Positions 49,841-57,275 of a DNA stretch of 64,000 bases are shown one piece after another. This DNA is from Pseudomonas sp. CFBP13508 (lineage in GTDB: Bacteria > Pseudomonadota > Gammaproteobacteria > Pseudomonadales > Pseudomonadaceae), in assembly GCF_005233515.1 (NCBI RefSeq), contig NZ_QFZZ01000004.1, positions 568,644-632,643 of the forward strand, given 5' to 3'. The translations under genes and the position numbers were made by a program. The notes beneath the pieces are model-generated. The model worked only from the letters and a program-made list of their open reading frames with translations, searched no databases and was not told the DNA's origin. Position 1 is the stretch's first letter. Each line of letters opens with the position of its first letter.

Positions 49841-51163
49841 ATGAGCCAGGAATTGCGGCTTGTCCGGCGCATCACACTGAAACTGATTCCCTTCCTGATC
49901 CTGCTGTACCTGATCGCCTATGTGGATCGCTCCGCCGTCGGCTTTGCCAAGCTGCACATGGGCGCCGACATCGGCATCGGCGACGCCGCCTATGGCCTCG
50001 GTGCCGGGCTGTTTTTCATCGGCTACTTTCTTCTAGAGATTCCCAGCAACCTGATGCTCGAACGCTTCGGCGCGCGGCGCTGGTTCGCGCGGATCATGAT
50101 CACCTGGGGCGCGATCACCATCGGCATGGCTTTTGTGCAAGGGCCGCACAGCTTCTATGTGATGCGCTTTCTGCTCGGCGCGGCGGAGGCGGGCTTCTTC
50201 CCTGGCGTGCTGTACTACATCACCCAATGGTTCCCGGTGCGCCATCGCGGCAAGATCCTCGGCCTGTTCATCCTGTCGCAACCGATCGCGATGATGATCA
50301 CCGGTCCCGTGTCCGGTGGTTTGCTGGGCATGGACGGCATCCTTGGTCTGCATGGCTGGCAGTGGCTGTTCATCGTCATCGGCACCCCGGCGATCCTGCT
50401 GACCTGGCCGGTCCTGCGCTGGCTGCCGGACGGCCCGCAGCAAGTGAAGTGGATGGATCAGGCGGAAAAAGACTGGCTGACCGGCGAGCTGAAAAAGGAC
50501 TTGCAGGAGTACGGCCAGACCCGTCACGGCAATCCGCTGCATGCGTTGAAAGACAAACGCGTGTTGTTGCTGGCGCTGTTCTATCTGCCGGTGACCCTGA
50601 GCATTTATGGCCTCGGCCTGTGGCTGCCGACGCTGATCAAACAGTTCGGCGGCAGCGATCTGGTCACCGGTTTCGTCTCTTCGGTGCCATACATTTTCGG
50701 GATCATCGGCCTGCTGATCATTCCGCGCAGCTCCGACCGCTTGAATGATCGCTACGGCCACTTGGCGGTGCTCTATGTGCTCGGTGCGCTGGGCCTGTTT
50801 CTCAGTGCCTGGCTGTCGCTGCCGGTGGCGCAACTGGCGGCGCTGTGTCTGGTGGCGTTCGCGTTGTTCTCGTGCACTGCGGTGTTCTGGACCTTGCCAG
50901 GGCGCTTCTTTGCCGGCGCGAGTGCCGCGGCGGGGATTGCCTTGATCAACTCGGTGGGCAATTTGGGCGGGTATATCGGGCCGTTCGTGATCGGCGCGTT
51001 GAAGGAATACACCGGCAATCTGGCTTCGGGGTTGTACTTCCTCTCGGGCGTGATGGTGTTCGGGCTGATTCTGACCGGCATCGTCTACCGCGTGCTGGAA
51101 CGCAAGCACGTGCTGCCCGTCGACCAGTTCGCCGCCAGCGCCCGTGGCGCGACCCGAACCTGA
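49841..51163 (+). CDS. MFS transporter, anion:cation symporter family (sugar acid uptake)
   Basis: A 440-residue permease with 12 helices. YVDRSAVGFAKLHM in helix 1 and the loop LERFGARRWFARI, together with LGAAEAGFFPGVLYYITQWFP in helices 4-5, match the ACS family (phthalate, galactonate and glucarate carriers). Divergent from the dehydratase and upstream of the AraD1/aldehyde dehydrogenase pair. It probably brings in L-arabonate or a similar acid. Confidence 0.9.
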   Translation: MSQELRLVRRITLKLIPFLILLYLIAYVDRSAVGFAKLHMGADIGIGDAAYGLGAGLFFIGYFLLEIPSNLMLERFGARRWFARIMITWGAITIGMAFVQGPHSFYVMRFLLGAAEAGFFPGVLYYITQWFPVRHRGKILGLFILSQPIAMMITGPVSGGLLGMDGILGLHGWQWLFIVIGTPAILLTWPVLRWLPDGPQQVKWMDQAEKDWLTGELKKDLQEYGQTRHGNPLHALKDKRVLLLALFYLPVTLSIYGLGLWLPTLIKQFGGSDLVTGFVSSVPYIFGIIGLLIIPRSSDRLNDRYGHLAVLYVLGALGLFLSAWLSLPVAQLAALCLVAFALFSCTAVFWTLPGRFFAGASAAAGIALINSVGNLGGYIGPFVIGALKEYTGNLASGLYFLSGVMVFGLILTGIVYRVLERKHVLPVDQFAASARGATRT

Positions 51164-51179
51164 CTGACCAACACTGGCC

Positions 51180-51272
51180 CCTGTGGGAGCGAGCCTGCTC
51201 GCGAAGAGGCCATAACATTCAACACTGCTGGTGACTGGTACACCGCTTTCGCGAGCAGGCTCGCTCCCACAG
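51180..51272. repeat. REP doublet (REPIN)
   Basis: CTGTGGGAGCGAGCCTGCTCGCGAA and its inverted copy are about 45 bp apart, between the MFS and AraD1 genes. The hairpin could attenuate or stabilise the transcript inside this operon. Confidence 0.9.
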
Positions 51273-51308
51273 TGGATGGCGGCGTTTTTGATGGAACAGG
51301 AGAAAATC

Positions 51309-52301
51309 ATGCATCTGGTTCAATTCGAATTACCCAACGGCGAGCGCCGTGTCGGCGTGGTCGACAACGGTCAGGTCCGCGAAGTCGAGGACGCCCGCAG
51401 TGTCCGTGATCTGGCCCTGGCTGCAATCGAGGCCGGCAGCTCCCTTGAGCAGCAAGTGCAAAGCCTCGGCCTCGGTGCCAGCCACGACTACGCGCAGTTG
51501 CTCAAAGACCTGCGCATCCTGCCTCCACTGGATCACCCGGACCCGGCTCACATGCTGGTCAGCGGTACTGGTCTGACCCATCTGGGCAGTGCTTCGGCCC
51601 GCGACAAGATGCACCAGCAGGCCGGCGATGAAGCGGCGATGACCGACACCATGCGCATTTTCAAATGGGGCGTGGAGGGTGGCAAACCGGCGGCGGGGCA
51701 GGCCGGCGTGCAACCAGAGTGGTTCTACAAGGGCGACGGCAGCATTGTCGTGCGTCCGGGGCAGCCGTTCCCGCTGCCGCCGTTCGCCGAAGACGCCGGC
51801 GAAGAGCCGGAGATGGCCGGCCTATATGTCATCGGCAACGATGGCAAGCCGTATCGCCTCGGTTTCGCCGTCGGTAACGAGTTCTCCGACCACGTCATGG
51901 AACGCAAGAATTACCTGTACCTGGCGCACTCGAAATTGCGCAGTTGCAGTTATGGCCCGGAACTTCGTACCGGTGAATTGCCTCAACACCTTGCCGGCAC
52001 CAGCCGAATCCTGCGTGACGGCGAAGTGCTCTGGCAGAACGAGTTCCTCAGCGGCGAGGCCAACATGTGCCACAGCCTGGCGAACCTTGAGTACCACCAC
52101 TTCAAATACAGTCAGTTCCTGCGTCCGGGCGACGTGCATATTCACTTTTTCGGCACTGCGACCCTGTCGTTTGCCGACGGCATCCGCACCCAGCCGGGCG
52201 ACACGTTCGAGATCAGCCAGGCCGACTTCGGCGCACCGCTGGTCAACGGTATCGCACCGGTTCAGGCGGCTTTTGAACCGGACAGCATCGGCACCCTTTA
52301 A
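51309..52301 (+). CDS. AraD1/GguC-type FAH-fold protein, candidate 2-keto-3-deoxy-L-arabonate dehydratase
   Basis: A 330-residue protein that starts MHLVQFELPNGERRVGVVD at ATG 51309, with GGAG upstream. The C-terminal two thirds has the fumarylacetoacetase-like fold: LVSGTGLTHLGSA (~80), EPEMAGLYVIG (~175) with the metal ligand acids, and VGNEFSDHVMERKNYLYLAHSKLRSC. The family is labelled AraD1 or GguC and occurs in arabinose clusters. The classical L-KDA dehydratase belongs to the DHDPS family, absent here. By position this protein would remove water from 2-keto-3-deoxy-L-arabonate to give alpha-ketoglutarate semialdehyde. Confidence 0.82.
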   Translation: MHLVQFELPNGERRVGVVDNGQVREVEDARSVRDLALAAIEAGSSLEQQVQSLGLGASHDYAQLLKDLRILPPLDHPDPAHMLVSGTGLTHLGSASARDKMHQQAGDEAAMTDTMRIFKWGVEGGKPAAGQAGVQPEWFYKGDGSIVVRPGQPFPLPPFAEDAGEEPEMAGLYVIGNDGKPYRLGFAVGNEFSDHVMERKNYLYLAHSKLRSCSYGPELRTGELPQHLAGTSRILRDGEVLWQNEFLSGEANMCHSLANLEYHHFKYSQFLRPGDVHIHFFGTATLSFADGIRTQPGDTFEISQADFGAPLVNGIAPVQAAFEPDSIGTL

Positions 52302-52310
52302 GGAGATCCC

Positions 52311-53891
52311 ATGACTCAGATTCTCGGTCACAACTACATCGGCGGTCAGCGCAGCGCCGCCGGCAGCGTCAAACTGCACTCGGTAGACGCCAGCACTGGC
52401 GAGGCCCTGCCGCACGATTTCATTCAGGCCACGGCCGAAGAAGTCGACGCCGCCGCCAAGGCCGCCGCTGCGGCTTACCCGACCTATCGCAGCCTCAGCG
52501 CCGAACGTCGCGCGCAATTCCTCGATGCGGTCGCGGATGAGCTGGATGCGCTTGGCGATGATTTCGTTGCTGTGGTCTGCCGCGAAACCGCGCTGCCGGC
52601 CGGACGTATTCAGGGCGAGCGCGGTCGCACCAGCGGGCAGATGCGTCTGTTCGCCAAAGTCCTGCGTCGCGGTGATTTCTACGGCGCGCGGATCGATCAG
52701 GCATTGCCGGATCGTCAGCCGCTGCCACGTCCGGATCTGCGTCAGTACCGCATCGGCCTCGGCCCGGTCGCCGTGTTTGGTGCCAGCAACTTCCCGCTGG
52801 CGTTCTCCACTGCCGGTGGCGATACCGCAGCAGCACTGGCCGCCGGTTGCCCGGTGGTATTCAAGGCGCACAGCGGCCACATGGCCACCGCTGAACTGGT
52901 CGCCGACGCGATCATTCGTGCCGCAGAAAAAACCGGTATGCCCGCCGGCGTGTTCAACATGATCTACGGTGGCGGCGTCGGTGAATGGCTGGTCAAGCAT
53001 CCGGCGATTCAGGCCGTTGGTTTCACCGGCTCGCTGAAGGGCGGTCGCGCCTTGTGCGACATGGCTGCCGCACGTCCGCAACCGATCCCGGTGTTCGCCG
53101 AGATGTCGAGCATCAACCCGGTGATCGTTTTGCCGCAAGCACTGGCCACACGTTCGGAAACCGTCGCGCGCGACCTCACCGCTTCGGTGGTTCAGGGTTG
53201 CGGTCAGTTCTGCACCAACCCGGGTCTGGTCATCGGTATTCGCTCGCCGCAGTTCAGCGCGTTTGTCCAACAAGTCGCCGCTGCAATCGGTGATCAACCG
53301 GCGCAAACCATGCTCAACGCCGGCACCCTCGGCAGCTATGGCAAAGGCCTGGAAAAGCTTCTGGCGCACAGCGGCATCGCGCATCTGGCCGGTAATCCGC
53401 AGCAGGGCAATCAGGCGCAGCCGCAGTTGTTCAAGGCCGATGTCAGCCTGTTGATCAACGGCGATGAAGTGCTGCAGGAAGAAGTGTTCGGCCCGACCAC
53501 GGTGATCGTCGAAGTGGCCGATCAGGCACAACTGAGCGCAGCGCTGCACGGCCTGCACGGTCAATTGACCGCGACGATCATCGGCGAGCCGTCTGATTTC
53601 GAGCAATTCGCCGAACTGACGCCGCTGCTGGAACAGAAAGTCGGGCGCATCCTGCTCAACGGTTATCCGACCGGTGTCGAAGTGTGCGATTCGATGGTGC
53701 ACGGCGGGCCGTACCCGGCGACGTCCGATGCGCGCGGCACGTCAGTGGGCACGCTGGCGATCGACCGCTTCCTGCGCCCGGTGTGCTTCCAGAACTACCC
53801 GGACAGCTTGCTGCCCGAACCACTGAAAAACGCCAACCCGCTGCGGATTCAGCGTTTGGTGGATGGCAAGCCATCGCGTGAGGCGATCTAA
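52311..53891 (+). CDS. alpha-ketoglutarate semialdehyde (2,5-dioxovalerate) dehydrogenase
   Basis: A 526-residue NADP-type aldehyde dehydrogenase. GPVAVFGASNFPLAFSTAGGD (~148), KAHSGHMATAELV, Glu in VFAEMSSINPV (~265), and catalytic Cys in GQFCTNPGLV (~302) are typical of the KGSADH subgroup. It starts nine bases after the AraD1 stop, with AAGGAG as ribosome site. It oxidises alpha-ketoglutarate semialdehyde to 2-oxoglutarate, ending non-phosphorylative pentonate breakdown. Confidence 0.9.
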   Translation: MTQILGHNYIGGQRSAAGSVKLHSVDASTGEALPHDFIQATAEEVDAAAKAAAAAYPTYRSLSAERRAQFLDAVADELDALGDDFVAVVCRETALPAGRIQGERGRTSGQMRLFAKVLRRGDFYGARIDQALPDRQPLPRPDLRQYRIGLGPVAVFGASNFPLAFSTAGGDTAAALAAGCPVVFKAHSGHMATAELVADAIIRAAEKTGMPAGVFNMIYGGGVGEWLVKHPAIQAVGFTGSLKGGRALCDMAAARPQPIPVFAEMSSINPVIVLPQALATRSETVARDLTASVVQGCGQFCTNPGLVIGIRSPQFSAFVQQVAAAIGDQPAQTMLNAGTLGSYGKGLEKLLAHSGIAHLAGNPQQGNQAQPQLFKADVSLLINGDEVLQEEVFGPTTVIVEVADQAQLSAALHGLHGQLTATIIGEPSDFEQFAELTPLLEQKVGRILLNGYPTGVEVCDSMVHGGPYPATSDARGTSVGTLAIDRFLRPVCFQNYPDSLLPEPLKNANPLRIQRLVDGKPSREAI

Positions 53892-53907
53892 AGCCAAGCC
53901 GATGTCC

Positions 53908-53999
53908 CCTGTGGGAGCGAGCCTGCTCGCGAACGCGGAATATCAGCCAGTTATTTGTTAGCTGGCACACCGTCTTCGCGAGCAGGCTCGCTCCCACAG
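53908..53999. repeat. REP doublet (REPIN)
   Basis: CCTGTGGGAGCGAGCCTGCTCGCGAA and its inverted copy are about 40 bp apart, between the dehydrogenase and the DUF5629 gene. Confidence 0.9.
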
Positions 54000-54070
54000 A
54001 GGTTCCAGCAGGGGCCTCTGGATCACATTGGGCTATCATTGGCCCTTTCCCCCTAGAAAGACTGTTTGCC

Positions 54071-54382
54071 ATGACTGCCCAAACCCTTCTCAACGCCCTC
54101 GAACACTGCGGTATGGTCGAAATCGATGGCCTGCACGCCTTCGAATTCGCCCTCGACGAGGACGATAACCTGCACATCGAATGCATCGATGGCCGTGAAG
54201 CCAAACACTGGGAATTCACCCCGGCGCAGGTCGCGCAAGCGACGTTCGATGAGACGCTGCAGAGCTGGCTGATCACCGGTTACGCCAGCGACACCAAGAC
54301 CACGGGCGAGCATCGTCTGGTGTGCCTCGGCGACGTAGTCAGCAGCAGCGACGATGAGGATGACAATAATGAAAATGCGTAA
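54071..54382 (+). CDS. DUF5629-like small acidic protein
   Basis: A 103-residue acidic cytosolic protein: TLLNALEHCGMVEIDGLHAFEF, IECIDGREAKHWEFTP, ending in an Asp/Glu/Asn-rich tail. It looks like the pseudomonad family DUF5629 (by recollection), without known function. The end of the gene overlaps the start of the lactonase gene by 14 bp, so the two are probably translated together. Confidence 0.7.
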   Translation: MTAQTLLNALEHCGMVEIDGLHAFEFALDEDDNLHIECIDGREAKHWEFTPAQVAQATFDETLQSWLITGYASDTKTTGEHRLVCLGDVVSSSDDEDDNNENA

Positions 54383-55544
54383 CTTCTGGCCATTGCTGAT
54401 GGCCGGCAGCGTCGGCGCGATGGGGCTTTCCAGCGCCTCTGCCGACACCTTGCAGTTGCTGGTCGGCTCATACACCGCCGGTTCCAGCCAGGGCATCTAC
54501 CGCATGCAGTTCGACAGCGCCACCGGCCAGATCGACGCCAAGCCACTGCAAGTGGTCAAGACCGAAAACCCTTCGTGGCTGACCCTCTCGAAAGACCAGA
54601 AACGCCTGTTCGTGGTCAATGAAAACGGTCCGGGCCAGACTGACCCGGTCGGCCGCGTCAGCAGCTTCGCCATCGACCCGAAGACCCATGCGCTGAGCCT
54701 GATCAATCAAGTGCAGAGCCTGGGCAACGAGCCTACCCATTCCAGCCTCAGCGCTGATGCCAAACACCTGTTCGTCAGCAACTATTCGGTGATGGAAGAT
54801 CCGGGCGGCACCCTGGCGGTATTGCCGGTCGATGCCGACGGCCAGCTGAAACCGGTGGTGCAGATGAGCGGCCACCCGGCCAGCCGGGTCAATCCTGAGC
54901 GTCAGGCTTCCAATCATGTGCACTCGACGGTGTCTTCGCCGGACGGGCGCTATGTGTTCTCCAATGATTTGGGCGCGGACAAGGTTTTCATCTATCAGTA
55001 CGACCCGAAGGCCAACCCGCACTTGCCGCTAACCCCGGCGAAAACCGCCTCGGTAGCCTTGCCGGCCGGTAGTGGCCCGCGTCATCTGCTGTTCAGCGCT
55101 GATGGCAAACACGCTTGGCTGACCATGGAGATGAGCGCGCAGGTTGCGGTGTTCGATTACAAGGACGGCGTACTGACGCAGACGCAACTGGTCGATCTCG
55201 CGGCGGGCCAGCCAACTTCGGACAAGGCCGGCGCGGCGCTGCATGCTTCGGCTGACGGCAAGTTTCTCTACGTGAGCAATCGCGGCACGGCCAATCAGCT
55301 CGTAGTGTTCGGCATTGATCCTGCGACCGGTCAGCTCAAAGAGCTGCAAAAGCGCTCGGTCGAGGGTGATCACCCGCGCGAGTTTGCCCTCGATCCGAGC
55401 GGCAAATTCGTCTTGATTGCCAACCAGAAGAGCAACCAGATTGTCGTCGTCGAACGCGATGCCAACACCGGTCTGCTGGGCAAAACCGTGCAAAAACTGC
55501 CGATGGACGCGCCAAGCGATCTGAAATTCCTGGTGCGACAATAA
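54369..55544 (+). CDS. periplasmic lactonase-family beta-propeller protein
   Basis: A 391-residue protein from ATG 54369. It has a signal peptide (about residues 1-25, ASADT). The seven-bladed propeller of the 6-phosphogluconolactonase/Pgl type is shown by LLVGSYTAGSSQGIYRM, NEPTHSSLSADAKHLFVSNY, HVHSTVSSPDGRYVFSNDLGADKVFIYQYD and GPRHLLFSADGKHAWLTMEM. The signal peptide excludes the cytosolic pentose pathway. Next to L-arabonate genes, it may open an aldonolactone made by a periplasmic sugar dehydrogenase, but this is inferred from context. Confidence 0.82.
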   Translation: MKMRNFWPLLMAGSVGAMGLSSASADTLQLLVGSYTAGSSQGIYRMQFDSATGQIDAKPLQVVKTENPSWLTLSKDQKRLFVVNENGPGQTDPVGRVSSFAIDPKTHALSLINQVQSLGNEPTHSSLSADAKHLFVSNYSVMEDPGGTLAVLPVDADGQLKPVVQMSGHPASRVNPERQASNHVHSTVSSPDGRYVFSNDLGADKVFIYQYDPKANPHLPLTPAKTASVALPAGSGPRHLLFSADGKHAWLTMEMSAQVAVFDYKDGVLTQTQLVDLAAGQPTSDKAGAALHASADGKFLYVSNRGTANQLVVFGIDPATGQLKELQKRSVEGDHPREFALDPSGKFVLIANQKSNQIVVVERDANTGLLGKTVQKLPMDAPSDLKFLVRQ

Positions 55545-55700
55545 GCCACAGGCCCCGGTCTACGGGGCTTGCATCGTTGTATTAATTGCACTGATAACGG
55601 CTAATGCTACAAAAGATTTCAAGCGAGCAACCCTCGAGCGTTACGTTTGTTTCACAGCCCGACCGGGCAAACCAAGCAAACGAACACGAGGGTTACCGCC

Positions 55701-55880
55701 ATGAACTTCAATCTCTTCTCCGTCATCGCCGCTTCCGCCATTTCTGCCACCGTGGTATTGCCAGCCGGTGCCAACGTCGAAATCGCCAGCAAAAAATCCC
55801 ACACCCAGAGCTACACCCAGAAATACCTGCAACAAAGCGCCAACTTCTACGCTGCGCTGGATCACAAAACCCAAGCCTGA
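55701..55880 (+). CDS. small secreted hypothetical protein
   Basis: A 59-residue product with a signal peptide (MNFNLFSVIAASAISATVVL, cut near PAGANVE). The mature ~35 residues are polar with Gln, Ser, Tyr and Lys (KSHTQSYTQKYLQQSANFY). ATG 55701 follows GAGGGTTACCGCC. No function is known. It is alone between the lactonase gene and a repeat pair. Confidence 0.6.
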   Translation: MNFNLFSVIAASAISATVVLPAGANVEIASKKSHTQSYTQKYLQQSANFYAALDHKTQA

Positions 55881-55894
55881 AATTGCCATCTCCT

Positions 55895-55978
55895 TGTTGG
55901 AGCTGCCGAAGGCTGCGATCTCTTGATCTTGTTTTTCAAAGCAAAATCAAGAGATCGCAGCCTTCGGCAGCTCCTACA
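55895..55978. repeat. inverted repeat pair, TAGGAGCTGCCGAAGGCTGC family
   Basis: TTGGAGCTGCCGAAGGCTGC and its inverted copy GCAGCCTTCGGCAGCTCCTAC with inner arms GATCTCTTGATC and AATCAAGAGATC make a long hairpin. It follows the small secreted protein gene and may also terminate transcription. Confidence 0.9.
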
Positions 55979-56136
55979 CGCGCGCGGGTTCTGCACTCAT
56001 AGGTTTTCTCTCGCTGGCAAATAGAGCCAGTAAATAATCAACGAAGCTGATATTCACCATTGCGAACCCTGAGTGGTTGCTTCGGCTTTTTTGATTGATT
56101 CTGTGGCCATCGAAACCTTTGCCCACGGAGAACACC

Positions 56137-56349
56137 ATGGCCAGCGCAATCCTCACTTCCGCCAAACGCGGCGCCTACCTGGCCATCGGTCTGTACTTGG
56201 CCGTGGTGCTGTTCGTCAGCATCGGCGCGCAGATGGAACACAGCTTCGACGCCCCGATCGACGTCGCCCACCCCGGCATCCAGTTCGAACTGCGCTCGCA
56301 AAGCGCGATGGTCGACAGGGCTGAACTCGCAGGAGTCGGCGGCGCATGA
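56137..56349 (+). CDS. small single-helix membrane protein
   Basis: A 70-residue protein starting MASAILTSAKRGAYLAIG at ATG 56137. One membrane helix (about 12-32) is followed by a short exported tail. Its stop overlaps the next start (ATGA at 56346-56349), so the two small genes form a coupled pair. No family is recognised. Confidence 0.6.
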   Translation: MASAILTSAKRGAYLAIGLYLAVVLFVSIGAQMEHSFDAPIDVAHPGIQFELRSQSAMVDRAELAGVGGA

Positions 56350-56603
56350 AAGGCTACAGACTCTGGGTCATCGCCAGCCTCGCGCTGATGACCAACGGCG
56401 CCTCACTGTTGGGGTTTGGCCAGGGCTCGGTGGGCGGTTTGGCCCGGGCCATAGAGGCCAACCACAACATCGCGCACAACATTGAACGCGCCAACACGCT
56501 GGGGCTGATGGCCGGCAATCCACCGGTCAAGGTCGCGGTGGATTTTCTCGGGCCGTTTGAAGTGGATTGCATGGCGCTGGGCATGTGTAACGCCCTGGCC
56601 TGA
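56346..56603 (+). CDS. small exported or membrane-anchored hypothetical protein
   Basis: An 85-residue protein whose start MKGYRLWVIASLALMTNGASLLG is a signal peptide or anchor. The rest is mixed and ends with two Cys (DCMALGMCNALA). It is coupled to the preceding gene. Function unknown. Confidence 0.55.
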   Translation: MKGYRLWVIASLALMTNGASLLGFGQGSVGGLARAIEANHNIAHNIERANTLGLMAGNPPVKVAVDFLGPFEVDCMALGMCNALA

Positions 56604-56606
56604 CGA

Positions 56607-56673
56607 AGATCGTTCCCACGCTCTGCGTGGGAACGATCAGATCAAAAGATCGCAGCCTTCGGCAGCTCCTACA
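56607..56673. repeat. two dispersed short repeats in tandem
   Basis: GATCGTTCCCACGCTCTGCGTGGGAACGATC is a near-perfect palindrome and is followed by a single GATCGCAGCCTTCGGCAGCTCCTA unit. The same two families lie together at 25556-25651. The palindrome may act as a terminator. Confidence 0.75.
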
Positions 56674-56678
56674 TCGGA

Positions 56679-57275
56679 TTACTTCTTCATGATCGAGGTG
56701 AACAGCTCGGATTCGAGCAAGCGCTGCAACCAGGCTTGTAAGCGCACATAAGGGGTCTGCGCAAACCACTCGCGATCAACATGAGCGAACTGTCGGACGA
56801 AGGGCAGCAGGGCGATGTCGGCGAGGCTCGGATGCTCGGCCAGTAAGTAGTCACGTCCTTCAAGCAGCTCATCCAGTTTCTGCAGAAACAACGCACCTTC
56901 AGCTCGATAAGCTTCCATCGGCTGCTCGGGGTAGCGCTCGGCGTACTTGTAGCGATTCAAAGCCGATTTGAAAATCTGATCATTACCTTCAATCAGTTTT
57001 TCCATCCAAAGCGCTGCGAACGAGTCGCCGGCCAGCAACCAATCATCCGGATCATTCTGCGCCAATGCCCAGCGCATGATCTGCAGACTCTCATCAATCA
57101 CCACGCCATCGGCATTCAGCACCGGCACGGTGCCCTTGGGCGAGAGCGCGAGCATCTGCGCCGGCTTGTTCTTGAGGCTGACCTCAACGATCTCCACCGG
57201 CACGCCCGCATAACGCAGGGCCATTCGCGCACGCATCGCGTAGGGGCAGCGGCGGAACGAATACAGTGTGTTCAT
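56679..57275 (-). CDS. glutathione S-transferase family protein
   Basis: A 198-residue protein with a thioredoxin-like N-terminal domain (LYSFRRCPYAMRARMALRYAG, 4-24, with CPYA in place of a CxxC; SPKGTVPVL cis-Pro loop; DESLQIMRW) and a helical C-terminal domain (SLADIALLPFVRQFAH). The gene starts within the last codons of sbcC (ATGA overlap), so it belongs to the sbcDC operon. A glutathione-dependent reductase or a detoxifying role is possible; no link to DNA repair is known to me. Confidence 0.85.
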   Translation of the reverse strand: MNTLYSFRRCPYAMRARMALRYAGVPVEIVEVSLKNKPAQMLALSPKGTVPVLNADGVVIDESLQIMRWALAQNDPDDWLLAGDSFAALWMEKLIEGNDQIFKSALNRYKYAERYPEQPMEAYRAEGALFLQKLDELLEGRDYLLAEHPSLADIALLPFVRQFAHVDREWFAQTPYVRLQAWLQRLLESELFTSIMKK

